Positions 18,682-27,391 of a stretch of 64,000 nucleotides of DNA are shown here, in pieces. Under the pieces are notes generated by a model. It was not told where the DNA came from, made no database searches, and saw only the letters and a list, made by a program, of their open reading frames with translations. This DNA is from Shewanella livingstonensis (GTDB lineage: Bacteria; Pseudomonadota; Gammaproteobacteria; Enterobacterales; Shewanellaceae): contig NZ_CP034015.1 of the NCBI RefSeq assembly GCF_003855395.1, positions 3,358,001-3,422,000 of the forward strand, read 5' to 3'. A program made the translations under genes and the position numbers. Every line of letters begins with the position of its first letter. Position 1 is the stretch's first letter.

Positions 18682-19488
18682 TTATAAACGGAGGCAAAAC
18701 TCACTGATCAATTCAGGCCATTCATTCACCTCATCTATCGAGGCTGCAATGTGTAAGGTCGAATTAGGTATTATGGCATGTAATTGAATGGCGGTTTCTA
18801 TGGGATGGGTTTTATCGCCGTGCCACGCTAAAATCAGCGTTGGCATTGTCAGTTCAGCAAGTTGCTGCTTATTGGGCAGATCGTTAAGGGCAGCAGCGCG
18901 AAATAACTGATCGAGCGTTTGACGTGTCATTAGCTTTAACCCGTCGAGCATGCCTAACACGCTATGTTCATGACCATTAATCAGCCAACTTGGGAGCAAT
19001 TTATCCCAATGTTTAGCGTTTATTTTGGCTAAACCTTTACCACCAAAAATGCGCGCTGCTTTGGCAATTTTATGATAATCGCCTACTTGTGCTGCACGAG
19101 CATGCCATGCTGTGGGCGGATTCATCAAGATTAATCCTTTTACTTTATGCGGATGTTTTAAAGCGGCGAACAAACACGTTGCACTGCCCATTGATTGACC
19201 GCCTAAAATAAGCGCTGATGGCGTACTAAAGTGGGTTGCAATACTTATCATGTCATTTGCTAGTTCTGGCCATAAATAGTCTTCTACACACTTACCTGCA
19301 GAAGATAAGCCATGGCCGACAGCATCATATCGAATCAGCTGTAATTTTTTAGGAAACCGATGCCAGGCATATAAGCCAATCGCATCTTCACTTTGGATAC
19401 TGCCGGTTGACCCATGAGCCCATATCAGAGTTTGTCCTGTACCATTAATGGAACAATTAAATTGATTGATATTAAATTGCTCTGTCAT
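18682..19488 (-). CDS. Alpha/beta fold hydrolase, unusual active site
   Basis: 268 residues. Oxyanion region WAHGSTGSIQ at about 29-38, nucleophile elbow ILGGQSMGSA (Ser near 99), and a likely acid in LAWHGDKTHP. The catalytic His usually found after the last strand is not obvious: the expected position reads LHIAASIDEVNEWPELI, with no His in the second half. The His of GDKTHP or of LHIA could replace it, or the protein may be non-catalytic. No signal peptide. 25 bp downstream of the small protein at 19514, probably one transcript. Substrate unknown. Confidence 0.75.
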   Translation of the reverse strand: MTEQFNINQFNCSINGTGQTLIWAHGSTGSIQSEDAIGLYAWHRFPKKLQLIRYDAVGHGLSSAGKCVEDYLWPELANDMISIATHFSTPSALILGGQSMGSATCLFAALKHPHKVKGLILMNPPTAWHARAAQVGDYHKIAKAARIFGGKGLAKINAKHWDKLLPSWLINGHEHSVLGMLDGLKLMTRQTLDQLFRAAALNDLPNKQQLAELTMPTLILAWHGDKTHPIETAIQLHAIIPNSTLHIAASIDEVNEWPELISEFCLRL

Positions 19489-19513
19489 GATGCGGCGCTC
19501 CTAATGAGGTTAT

Positions 19514-19879
19514 TTATCCTCTTACTATTTCAATCAATCTATTAATAAATAATTTGATTGCATCTGTGGTATCAAACCGAAATGCTAAACCGTAATGAAT
19601 TTCACTTAAGCCTTTGTTGCGACGAGTTGGAAATCGGGTCATTTGGGCATTATGATAGTAGTCATATTTTGCATGAACCCCGTCAATGGTAGCCAATTCT
19701 GTTGAAAAGATCTCAAATGCTGGACGAATGATCAGCAATGGCGTTTTTCCTTCTACATGCAAATAAACCGGCTCTTTTAACTCAGGTAACATGTATTCGG
19801 TGACATTCTTAATATTAAAATTAGTACGACATTGCAGTTCATTCAAGGTTGATGCGACTTGTTCAAGGGTGATGCTCAT
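19514..19879 (-). CDS. Conserved-looking hypothetical protein, about 121 residues
   Basis: I do not recognise a family. From the ATG at 19879 it reads MSITLEQVASTLNELQCRTNF. A mixed alpha/beta pattern follows, with a C-terminal segment SEIHYGLAFRFDTTDAIKLFINRLIEIV. No membrane helix, no signal, one Cys. An ATG at 19909 would add ten residues; neither start has a convincing ribosome site, but MSITLEQ is the more natural N-terminus. It is followed closely by the alpha/beta hydrolase, suggesting co-expression. Confidence 0.6.
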   Translation of the reverse strand: MSITLEQVASTLNELQCRTNFNIKNVTEYMLPELKEPVYLHVEGKTPLLIIRPAFEIFSTELATIDGVHAKYDYYHNAQMTRFPTRRNKGLSEIHYGLAFRFDTTDAIKLFINRLIEIVRG

Positions 19880-19950
19880 AAAGTAGATGCCTGTGCTGGG
19901 GAATGTCATTGATTTATATCACTAGAGTATATGGCCTAGCCGAGTAAATA

Positions 19951-19985
19951 AAAACAAAAAGCCCCGAACTATTGTTCAGGGCTAA
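19951..19985 (-). terminator. Rho-independent terminator of ybiT
   Basis: Arms at 19961-19969 and 19974-19982 (one G-T type mismatch, 4-base loop) followed on the minus strand by TTTTTGTTTT. It lies about 75 bp after the ybiT stop. Confidence 0.85.
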
Positions 19986-20054
19986 TGGTCTTAATCAGTG
20001 GGCATTAGTTACCAATAATGCTGGTTACCGACAGTACTGGTTATTAAACCAGAA

Positions 20055-21647
20055 TTACGCGTCAATACCTTTGCTCACTAAGAATTCGTCGTAAGTGCCT
20101 TTAAAGTCATTAATTCCGTTAGGAGTCACTTCAAGAATACGAGTGGCAAGTGATGATACGAATGCGCGGTCATGAGACACGAACATTAACGTCCCTTCGT
20201 ATTTTTCAAGCGCGTTGTTTAATGACTCAATCGATTCCATGTCCATGTGGTTGGTTGGCTCATCGAGTAATAAAATGTTCGGCTTTTGCATGATAAGTTT
20301 ACCGAAATACATCCGGCCTTTCTCACCACCAGATAATACTTTAACTGACTTTTTAATGTCATCTGCACCAAACAACATACGGCCTAAAATACCGCGTACA
20401 GATTGATCATCGTCATTTTCTTTGCGCCATTGGCTCATCCATTCGAACAAGGTCATTTCGTTAGCAAAATCTGCTTCATGGTCCTGGGCGTAGTAACCAA
20501 TATTGGCATTTTCAGACCAATTAATGGTGCCATCGTCTTGCGGGATATCATGTACTAACGTACGTAATAAAGTGGTTTTACCCACACCATTTTGACCCAA
20601 AATAGCAATACGTTCACCCACTTCAACCATAAGGTTAAGCTTGCTGAACAATGGTATGTCGTAACCTTTGGCTAAGTTTTCAACCACTAATGCATTACGG
20701 AACAATTTCTTTTCTTGTTCGAAACGAATAAACGGATTGACGCGGCTTGATGCTTTAATGTCATCTAGCTTAATTTTATCAATTTGCTTAGCGCGTGATG
20801 TAGCTTGTTTTGCTTTTGATGCGTTGGCAGAAAAACGGGCTACGAAGGTTTGTAACTCAGCAATTTGCGCTTTTTTCTTAGCGTTATCACTCATTAAACG
20901 TTCACGTGATTGCTGTGCAGCCATCATGTATTCGTCGTAGTTACCAGGGAACACACGCAACTCACCATAATCTAAGTCAGCCATGTGAGTACACACTGAA
21001 TTCAAGAAGTAACGGTCGTGCGAAATAATGATCATGGTGCTGTTACGTTGGTTCAACATGTCTTGTAACCAACGAATAGTATCGATGTCCAAGTTGTTGG
21101 TTGGTTCGTCAAGTAACAATAAATCTGGATCTGAGAATAATGCTTGTGCTAATAACACTCGTAGCTTAAAGCCAGGAGCAATTTCGCTCATTAAGCCAAA
21201 ATGTTGCTCAATATCAATACCAACACCTAACAATAAATCGCCTGCACGAGACTCTGAAGTGTATCCATCCATCTCAGCAAATTCCATCTCAAGCTCAGAT
21301 ACTTTGATACCGTCCTCTTCGCTCATTTCAGGTAAAGAATAAATACGGTCGCGTTCTTGCTTTACTTTCCACAATTCTCTGTGGCCCATGATCACAGTGT
21401 CTACGACAGAAAAGGCTTCGTATGCAAACTGGTCTTGGTTTAATTTACCCATGCGTTCGTTAACATCTATAGAGACGTTACCGCTTGATGGCTCTAAATC
21501 ACCGGCAAGGATTTTCATAAAGGTGGATTTACCACAACCATTCGCGCCAATTAAACCGTAGCGATTTCCGCCACCAAATTTGACTGAAAGATTTTCAAAC
21601 AGTGGCTTTGCGCCAAACTGCATCGTGATGTTAGCTGTTGTAATCAA
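20055..21647 (-). CDS. ybiT: YbiT, ABC-F family ATPase
   Basis: 530 residues, the same length as E. coli YbiT, and very similar throughout ([53 protein letters not shown]). Two ABC domains: Walker A at about 35-42 and near 352, Walker [16 protein letters not shown] and [16 protein letters not shown] linker helix with the [35 protein letters not shown] segment joins them. ABC-F proteins act on the ribosome in translation; YbiT itself is poorly defined. The start codon appears to be TTG (21647-21645), matching the E. coli N-terminus, with GGA about 8 bases upstream. Stand-alone. Confidence 0.93.
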   Translation of the reverse strand: MITTANITMQFGAKPLFENLSVKFGGGNRYGLIGANGCGKSTFMKILAGDLEPSSGNVSIDVNERMGKLNQDQFAYEAFSVVDTVIMGHRELWKVKQERDRIYSLPEMSEEDGIKVSELEMEFAEMDGYTSESRAGDLLLGVGIDIEQHFGLMSEIAPGFKLRVLLAQALFSDPDLLLLDEPTNNLDIDTIRWLQDMLNQRNSTMIIISHDRYFLNSVCTHMADLDYGELRVFPGNYDEYMMAAQQSRERLMSDNAKKKAQIAELQTFVARFSANASKAKQATSRAKQIDKIKLDDIKASSRVNPFIRFEQEKKLFRNALVVENLAKGYDIPLFSKLNLMVEVGERIAILGQNGVGKTTLLRTLVHDIPQDDGTINWSENANIGYYAQDHEADFANEMTLFEWMSQWRKENDDDQSVRGILGRMLFGADDIKKSVKVLSGGEKGRMYFGKLIMQKPNILLLDEPTNHMDMESIESLNNALEKYEGTLMFVSHDRAFVSSLATRILEVTPNGINDFKGTYDEFLVSKGIDA

Positions 21648-22002
21648 AATGAAATTCCAAATCGTGTTGTGTGTTAAAGCTCATATCAAATTATAGTCTA
21701 CTGGTTTGAGTTAACGTCTGTATGACTCAAGCAAGCAAAAATGATATTGAAACTGGATACGGCAGAGCCGAGGTAAATACGAAGCGCAGTAGTGTAAGGA
21801 TTTTTGGCCTATTTATCAACCTAGCAATGATACAAATACTGTACGTTTTGAGATGTAACTGTGATGTGATAACTATTTGCGCGCCATTATAAATGTATTA
21901 ATGGCGATAATGCATCAGCGTTGATTTAACGCCGAAAACCGATAGCAGCTTTCGGCATCAAGCATAACCTTGTGAACCGTTTAGTAAAAATATTAATTCA
22001 CA
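21648..22002. other. Gene-free stretch with two hairpins
   Basis: No frame here looks coding. Two inverted repeats are visible: arms 21882-21889 and 21899-21906 (CGCCATTA type), and arms 21931-21937 and 21950-21956 (GCCGAAA type). The second lies about 45 bp after the stop of the minus-strand gene at 22003 and may end its mRNA, although its T tract is weak. The ybiT promoter should lie near 21660-21750. Confidence 0.4.
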
Positions 22003-22953
22003 TTATACCCTTGCAGGTTCAGCTACTTCATCGGAGTGAATGTCAGCTTGGGTAAAGCAGTTTTGTAGAATTTTTTTAGACGGATACACACCCACAGAGC
22101 TATCAATCATCTGCGCATCAAAATCAATAATAATGGGTATTAAATTAGTTGCTTTGGTGATTTGACGTTTTCTCAATGTTTTTAGCGCGCTGATGTCTGC
22201 ATTTGAAGGAGAACTGTCGAAAGTGAAATACAGGTAATGAATCGTACTTTGAGACTTTATCCCTAAGGTTTTCTTCAATCCAAGTAACGCAGTGAATAGT
22301 TGTTCATTCTGAGCTTGAACTTGCTCAATTGATACCTTACTCATATCCATTACGGATATTGAAATAACATTGTTAAAATACTTTTTCGCCGCAATAAATG
22401 CTACGCCTTCTACTTTGGGCTTACCTTCTGTTTCGATAACCGCTAGGTCTAACTCAACAAAGTCATTGCTATTGATTAAAATATCTTTTAAACGCTCACG
22501 CCCAGTCGCTAACGGACTAAAATAAGCCACCTTTTTTTGCATACGCTGCAAAACGTAAATAGCTAACGCGCCACAAAGCAGTAAAAAAACTATTTTCCCA
22601 CCAATACGATGCCAAAAATCGAGGTATGGAGCTTTAGGTAATACCACACCGGCCTCTAAAGCGAGTCCAGTGACCTCCAAGGGGGTTAAGTCTATATATA
22701 AGTCTTGTTGTGACAACATGCCAACAAAGCGGCCATCATAATTCCACAGTGGCAGAAACAATATATCAACAGATTTATAGATATAGCCTACGTCAATGTA
22801 TTCACCATCTTGTGTTTGAAAACGTTGATCATTAGGAAGTTCCACAACCGGTACAATGCTTTCACCACCAAACGAGATTAAACCCGCTTTGGCGTGTGAA
22901 AGATGGGGTGTCATCAATAAACAGAATAGACATAACAACAGAGTATTTTTCAT
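22003..22953 (-). CDS. Uncharacterised membrane-anchored protein with signal peptide
   Basis: 316 residues, family not recognised. A Sec signal peptide (residues 1-21, MKNTLLLCLFCLLMTPHLSHA) precedes a periplasmic part of about 95 residues. One membrane helix (about 120-138, IVFLLLCGALAIYVLQRM) leads to a cytoplasmic domain of about 175 residues with alternating strands and helices (LAVIETEGKPKVEGVAFIAAKKYFNNVISISV; IHYLYFTFDSSPSNADISALK). The layout suggests a periplasmic sensor or adaptor joined to a cytoplasmic domain. AAGGA before the ATG at 22953. Single gene; neighbours give no hint. Confidence 0.7.
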   Translation of the reverse strand: MKNTLLLCLFCLLMTPHLSHAKAGLISFGGESIVPVVELPNDQRFQTQDGEYIDVGYIYKSVDILFLPLWNYDGRFVGMLSQQDLYIDLTPLEVTGLALEAGVVLPKAPYLDFWHRIGGKIVFLLLCGALAIYVLQRMQKKVAYFSPLATGRERLKDILINSNDFVELDLAVIETEGKPKVEGVAFIAAKKYFNNVISISVMDMSKVSIEQVQAQNEQLFTALLGLKKTLGIKSQSTIHYLYFTFDSSPSNADISALKTLRKRQITKATNLIPIIIDFDAQMIDSSVGVYPSKKILQNCFTQADIHSDEVAEPARV

Positions 22954-23140
22954 TTTAATCCTTTATGAATAAAAAATAGTCGACTAGCGAGAAGGCTAAT
23001 CAATAACCGAGGAACCACAGGTTTTAACAGCAATGAGTCTTTTTAGATTCCATTCAAACAGCAACTCACCGCCATTATACTAAAATATGCCCAGACGACA
23101 ACGGGGTATTGCTTGTAATCGTCTACTACACTTAGCGTTT

Positions 23141-24061
23141 TTAGAGCTTCAAATAACCAATAATATAATCTAATCCACCGATGATAGCAGCGACTTGAGC
23201 ATCGTTACACTCTTGCACGGTAACAAGTGGGCTATCAGGATACACTTCGGTAGTGGTGTTAAAGTGATTAACGGTAATGCCAGCGCATAAACTGAGCTTT
23301 TTAACCGGATAGTTAATCACTCCAAATTGCTCAATTGGCACTTCAATTAATTGGCCATTATCGTCTGGTGCAATATGTGTCACTTTTGCCACTGAATCAA
23401 TCACTGCTTTTTGAAACGCTGGCGTTGGGTTATCACTGTCACCGACTAAATAGAAACCGTCAGGAATAATGCCCTTAGCATAATCTACGCCATCACGAGC
23501 GGACAATACCGGTCTAAATTCAAGCTCGTCTGTATCGGTAGTTTCATGCAGATCAATATGGGCATAAACATCGCCTAGCGTGGCAACAAATGCCATTAAC
23601 GCAGCAGATTCTTCAGCAGGGCTATTAGGGTAAAAAGAGCGATTAGGATCGATGGCTTTGGGATTCCAACGATTAATGGTTTCATAACCCCATGGGCTGA
23701 TACATGGCGCGACAACGACATTAAAATACTGCGCATAATCTTGTGCCTTAGTGGCTAAGAATTGAATCGCACCTTGTACTCCGCTGGTTTCATATCCATG
23801 AACGCCGCCAGTGACTAAAATAGTTTTCTTACTGCTATCCCACTTAAGCGGTTTAAAGCCAAATAAAGGATACTTGTCAGCGTCATAAGATAAAGCGCCA
23901 TACTGTACTTGCTCAAACTGAGCGGCTAGCGGGATTAGTTTACTCACAACTTCATCTTGATATGAGCGCTTTATGGTCACTTGTGCTAACCATTGTGCTT
24001 TATGATCATCGGTCCACTTTTGTCCTGGGATGCCAATTGGATACGCTGTTGAATTGCTCAT
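23141..24061 (-). CDS. M14 family zinc metallopeptidase
   Basis: 306 residues. Zinc ligands of the carboxypeptidase fold are visible: VTGGVHGYETSG (His and Glu of HxxE, near residue 90) and VYAHIDLHETTD (third ligand His near residue 165). A conserved substrate-binding Arg is seen in INRWNPKAIDPNRSF. No signal peptide, so probably cytoplasmic. M14 proteins of this kind remove C-terminal residues or deacylate amino acid derivatives; the exact substrate is unknown. GAGGT lies just upstream of the ATG at 24061. The MITE-like element begins 55 bp upstream, in or near the promoter. Confidence 0.82.
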   Translation of the reverse strand: MSNSTAYPIGIPGQKWTDDHKAQWLAQVTIKRSYQDEVVSKLIPLAAQFEQVQYGALSYDADKYPLFGFKPLKWDSSKKTILVTGGVHGYETSGVQGAIQFLATKAQDYAQYFNVVVAPCISPWGYETINRWNPKAIDPNRSFYPNSPAEESAALMAFVATLGDVYAHIDLHETTDTDELEFRPVLSARDGVDYAKGIIPDGFYLVGDSDNPTPAFQKAVIDSVAKVTHIAPDDNGQLIEVPIEQFGVINYPVKKLSLCAGITVNHFNTTTEVYPDSPLVTVQECNDAQVAAIIGGLDYIIGYLKL

Positions 24062-24115
24062 ATAACCTCATTAATCGTTTGTTTTATTGAGTTAACTTTT
24101 TATAGCATTAATCTA

Positions 24116-24378
24116 GGGCCTGTTGATCTTTGCTGGTTGAATTTTGTTCGAGTTAAAAACGTTTTAATCGAGGCGAATGGATTGATGCCTAGTCATCTAA
24201 GCAAAATGCATTCAACAAAGAGTAAAACGTTTTTAGCCGAACCCTTCGGGCAGCGTTTGTTGGCCATTTTTACTGTGTTATCGACTTTTTATGTAGAATA
24301 ACTACACCTCAAAGTCTCTGCCTTGTACAAATGGCCAACAATTCGCTGCAAAAATAACCTTGAAAGATCAACAGGCCC
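24116..24378. mobile_element. MITE-like element, copy 1 (263 bp)
   Basis: Bounded by terminal inverted repeats GGGCCTGTTGATCTTT at both ends and flanked by TA on each side within CTA...TAG, consistent with a 2-bp TA duplication at a CTAG site. No transposase frame fits inside. It is nearly identical, in inverted orientation, to 49576-49851 except for one short divergent segment, so movement or conversion was recent. The terminal GGGCCTGTTG resembles ends of IS5-group insertion sequences, whose transposase could move it in trans (inference). Confidence 0.85.
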
Positions 24379-24390
24379 TAGTGAATTGGT

Positions 24391-25356
24391 TTAATCGGTT
24401 CGTTTATTTAATCTAACTGATTTGGGTTTAGCTAAAATAACTAAGGCAATGCCTAAAAAAATAATGCTGGCCGAAATACTAAGATGAATGCTGATAACCT
24501 CATCCAAAAAGAGTACGCCCCCCAAGGCTGCAATAACAGGAACGGTAAGTTGCAATACTGCGGCATGTGTTGAAGTTAGCCCGCGCAATGCTTGATACCA
24601 TAATGCATAGCCGACACCCGATGCCGCCCCACCTGACAATATAGCCAACAATATCCCTGTTGGGGATAATGTAAAATGATTCACGGCATCGCTGGCGCTA
24701 AACACTGGCAGCCACCATACAACAACTATCATCACTAGCACTAACGGCAAGGTACGAATAAAATTATACCCTGTATCAAATAGTGGTTTACGTGACTGCT
24801 TACCCAATAATGTATAGCCACCCCATGCACAACCACTAACGGCCATTAATACTAAGCCGATGATTGAGGGAGCGCTAACCCCAGGTAGTACCAGATATCC
24901 AAAACCAGCAAAAGCTAATAACGCTCCAAGCCATTCAAGTAACGATAAACGATGACCTTGAAAATAGCTGATGAGCATCATGCTAATTTGCACCGCAGCA
25001 AATAAAATTAATGCGCCAGTGGCCGTGTCGAGTAACACATAAGCGTACGAGAAAGTCACAGCGTAAATAAATAACAATACCGCCGCAAAAACGCTGCCAT
25101 GGTGAGTTAAGTTTTTCGTGTCGGATTGACTAACATCAGCCTTACTCGAGCGCAATAACATTAATAACCACAACACCAGAGCCCCCGCAGTTAACCGAAT
25201 GGCAGTAAAACTACTAGGATCAATTAAGGGTATGGTGTATTGATTTGATGCTAATGCCATGCGGCACAACACCGAGTTGGCCGCAAATGCGACCAAAGCG
25301 ACTATGGTATACAGAGCGACAGAAAACCGCGATAACAATGCTGATAAAGCTGACAT
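24391..25356 (-). CDS. EamA (DMT superfamily) transporter
   Basis: 321 residues with about ten hydrophobic helices in two related halves, the plan of EamA permeases. LALYT...AFAANSVLCRMAL is in the first half, and GVGYALWYQALRGLTSTHAAVLQLTVPVIAALGGVLFLDE in the second carries the typical EamA repeat end. It should export a small metabolite across the inner membrane; the substrate is unknown. The frame can be extended to a TTG at 25401, overlapping the previous gene, but the ATG at 25356, 7 bp after that gene's stop, is preferred. The MITE lies just downstream. Confidence 0.85.
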   Translation of the reverse strand: MSALSALLSRFSVALYTIVALVAFAANSVLCRMALASNQYTIPLIDPSSFTAIRLTAGALVLWLLMLLRSSKADVSQSDTKNLTHHGSVFAAVLLFIYAVTFSYAYVLLDTATGALILFAAVQISMMLISYFQGHRLSLLEWLGALLAFAGFGYLVLPGVSAPSIIGLVLMAVSGCAWGGYTLLGKQSRKPLFDTGYNFIRTLPLVLVMIVVVWWLPVFSASDAVNHFTLSPTGILLAILSGGAASGVGYALWYQALRGLTSTHAAVLQLTVPVIAALGGVLFLDEVISIHLSISASIIFLGIALVILAKPKSVRLNKRTD

Positions 25357-25363
25357 AATAGGG

Positions 25364-25603
25364 TTACTTAGCGTTTTTTTTAAACGTGAATTTTTGAACA
25401 AACCATTGTATTACCGCTACTTGCTGAACATGGGCTAGCCCAAAATAGACACAAATCCACGGCGAGATAAGCAAAAACCACGGCAATGCAGCAGTCGAAC
25501 GACCGGAGAATAATAGATAAAAAAAGCCGCCATAAATAATAATCACACCGAGAAGCCCCACAATTAGCATGATTTTTTTAAGCAGGTATTCTAATTTTGC
25601 CAC
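25364..25603 (-). CDS. Small two-helix membrane protein, function unknown
   Basis: 79 residues starting at a GTG (25603) with AAGGAT 8 bases upstream; a GTG at 25633 lies inside the upstream terminator hairpin and is rejected. It reads as two membrane helices (about 9-33 and 43-62) with a basic C-terminus. The EamA transporter starts 7 bp after its stop, so the two are very probably translationally linked. Family not recognised. Confidence 0.7.
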   Translation of the reverse strand: MAKLEYLLKKIMLIVGLLGVIIIYGGFFYLLFSGRSTAALPWFLLISPWICVYFGLAHVQQVAVIQWFVQKFTFKKNAK

Positions 25604-25621
25604 GTAATTAATCCTTGAAAG

Positions 25622-25668
25622 TAAAAAAGTCACGCCGAACTAATACACATGGTATTAGTTCGGCGTGA
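25622..25668 (-). terminator. Rho-independent terminator of the valine-catabolism operon
   Basis: Very strong hairpin: perfect 17-bp arms around a short loop, centred near 25649. On the minus strand it is followed by CTTTTTTAC. It begins 40 bp after the stop of the last gene of the acyl-CoA operon. Confidence 0.92.
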
Positions 25669-25707
25669 CAGCATCATAACAAACTGATTAAGGGTAATAC
25701 TACCGGC

Positions 25708-26466
25708 TTATAAACGAAGACCACCGTCAATTTCAAATACGCGGCCGTTAATATAATCGTTTTCAATGATAAAGCGTACTGTTGAAGCAATCTCTTCTGG
25801 CTGACCTAAACGCCCCACTGGTACCACTTTTTCAAGGCGTTCCAACGCTTCAGGCTTCATCGCAGCAGTCATTTCAGTCGCGATAACCCCTGGCGCAACG
25901 GCAACGCTGCGAATGTTGTAACGCGCTAATTCTTTAGCCCAACCAACAGACATAGCAGCAACGCCTGCTTTAGACGCTGAATAGTTAGATTGGCCCATAT
26001 TACCGGACTTAGCAATACTAGAAATATTAATGATAACGCCACTTTGGCCCGTTTCAATCATGGCTGCCGCCGCTTCACGACCACAAAGAAAAGTGCCGTT
26101 TAAATTGACGTTAATCACAGACTGAAATTGCTGATAAGACATGCGATCAACAACTTTACCGTCTTTGGCTTTAACCATTAAGCCATCGCGTAAAATACCC
26201 GCGTTGTTAATTAGCACGTTCACTTTACCAAAATCTTCAACGATGAACTTAAAACCGGAAACAACATCTTCCTCGTCGGTAATGTCTAAGGCATAGCCTT
26301 GTACTTCAGTGATTGAACCTAAATCAGCACAAGCCTGTTCAAGTTTAGTTTGGTCAACATCGATAAGCGCCAACTTAGCCCCTTGAGCAGCCAAATTTTG
26401 CGCCATTGCTAACCCTAATCCACCTGCTCCGCCAGTAATGACGACAACCTTATCTTTTAATTCCAT
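25708..26466 (-). CDS. SDR family dehydrogenase (FabG-like), branched-chain acyl-CoA operon
   Basis: 252 residues, classical short-chain dehydrogenase. NAD(P) motif TGGAGGLG at about 11-18, NNAGILRDG, catalytic Ser in INISSIAKSG and YSASK (Tyr and Lys near 160), C-terminus INGRVFEIDGG. The Asp in LIDVD after the second strand favours NAD over NADP. Last gene of a seven-gene operon for branched-chain acyl-CoA breakdown, so it probably oxidises a 3-hydroxyacyl-CoA of that route rather than making fatty acids. The start is the ATG at 26466 with AAAGGA upstream. 12 bp after mmsB. Confidence 0.88.
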   Translation of the reverse strand: MELKDKVVVITGGAGGLGLAMAQNLAAQGAKLALIDVDQTKLEQACADLGSITEVQGYALDITDEEDVVSGFKFIVEDFGKVNVLINNAGILRDGLMVKAKDGKVVDRMSYQQFQSVINVNLNGTFLCGREAAAAMIETGQSGVIINISSIAKSGNMGQSNYSASKAGVAAMSVGWAKELARYNIRSVAVAPGVIATEMTAAMKPEALERLEKVVPVGRLGQPEEIASTVRFIIENDYINGRVFEIDGGLRL

Positions 26467-26478
26467 CAACTGAATCCT

Positions 26479-27378
26479 TTATTTTTTCTTTGAAAATTGT
26501 TCAAAAATACTTGAAAAATCGCGACGACCATTGCCTTGGCGAGCATGATTAACATATAAACTGCGAGCCAAAGAACCCATTGGTGTGCTTGAATTAGAGG
26601 CGACTGCCGCTTCTTGCGACAACCCTAAATCTTTCACCATCAAATCGACCATAAAGCCGCCTTGATAATCTTTAGACGAGGGTACATTTTCCATCACATC
26701 TGGACATGGATTGTACTTTTCTAAGGTCCAGTTACCGCCACTGCTGACTTTCATGATATCAGATAGCACTTTAGGATCTAAGCCATTATCCAAACCTAAT
26801 TGTAATGACTCACTGGTACCTACCATCAACACGGATAACAGCATGTTATTGCAAATTTTCGCAATTTGCCCGGCACCGACAGCGCCTGCGTGGAAAATAT
26901 TGCCGCCCATTACTGTTAATACGATTTGTGCTTGCTGATAAGCTGCGTCACTGCCACCACAAATAAAAGTTAGAGTGCCTGCTGCTGCGCCTGCTGTGCC
27001 GCCAGATACTGGCGCATCCATAAACTCAATACCTTTTTCGGCAGCTTTAGCGCCGACTAAACGAGCGCTATCAGCATCGATGGTCGAACAATCAATTAAT
27101 AACGCTTGTTTTGACACCACATCAAGCAAACCTTTATTGGCGTCATCACCTAAATATAAGCTGCGGACGTGTTTGCCAGCTGGCAGCATGGTAATAACAA
27201 CATCCGCTGCAGCAGCTGCGCCACATGCAGTTTTAGCGCTCAATGCACCTTGCTCGGTTAATGCCGCTACGGCGGTTGGATTTAAATCAAATACTGTCAC
27301 TGTCATGCCAGCTTTAATTAAGTTAGCCGCCATTGGGCCGCCCATATTACCTAAACCAATAAATGCTACTGTTGCCAT
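26479..27378 (-). CDS. mmsB: MmsB, 3-hydroxyisobutyrate dehydrogenase
   Basis: 299 residues. The N-terminus MATVAFIGLGNMGGPMAANLIKAG is a beta-hydroxyacid dehydrogenase dinucleotide fold. DAPVSGGTAGAAAGTLTFICGG is the family substrate motif, and GAGQIAKICNNMLL carries the catalytic Lys. It oxidises 3-hydroxyisobutyrate to methylmalonate semialdehyde in valine breakdown, feeding MmsA, which is encoded in the same operon. The hydrolase gene upstream ends 13 bp before it. Confidence 0.95.
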   Translation of the reverse strand: MATVAFIGLGNMGGPMAANLIKAGMTVTVFDLNPTAVAALTEQGALSAKTACGAAAAADVVITMLPAGKHVRSLYLGDDANKGLLDVVSKQALLIDCSTIDADSARLVGAKAAEKGIEFMDAPVSGGTAGAAAGTLTFICGGSDAAYQQAQIVLTVMGGNIFHAGAVGAGQIAKICNNMLLSVLMVGTSESLQLGLDNGLDPKVLSDIMKVSSGGNWTLEKYNPCPDVMENVPSSKDYQGGFMVDLMVKDLGLSQEAAVASNSSTPMGSLARSLYVNHARQGNGRRDFSSIFEQFSKKK

Positions 27379-27391
27379 GTTAATAATCCTT

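Noticed and set aside
24116..24378. Attachment site or integron attC interpretation
   Set aside because: No integrase or cassette structure is present, and the ends are transposon-like with TA at both flanks.
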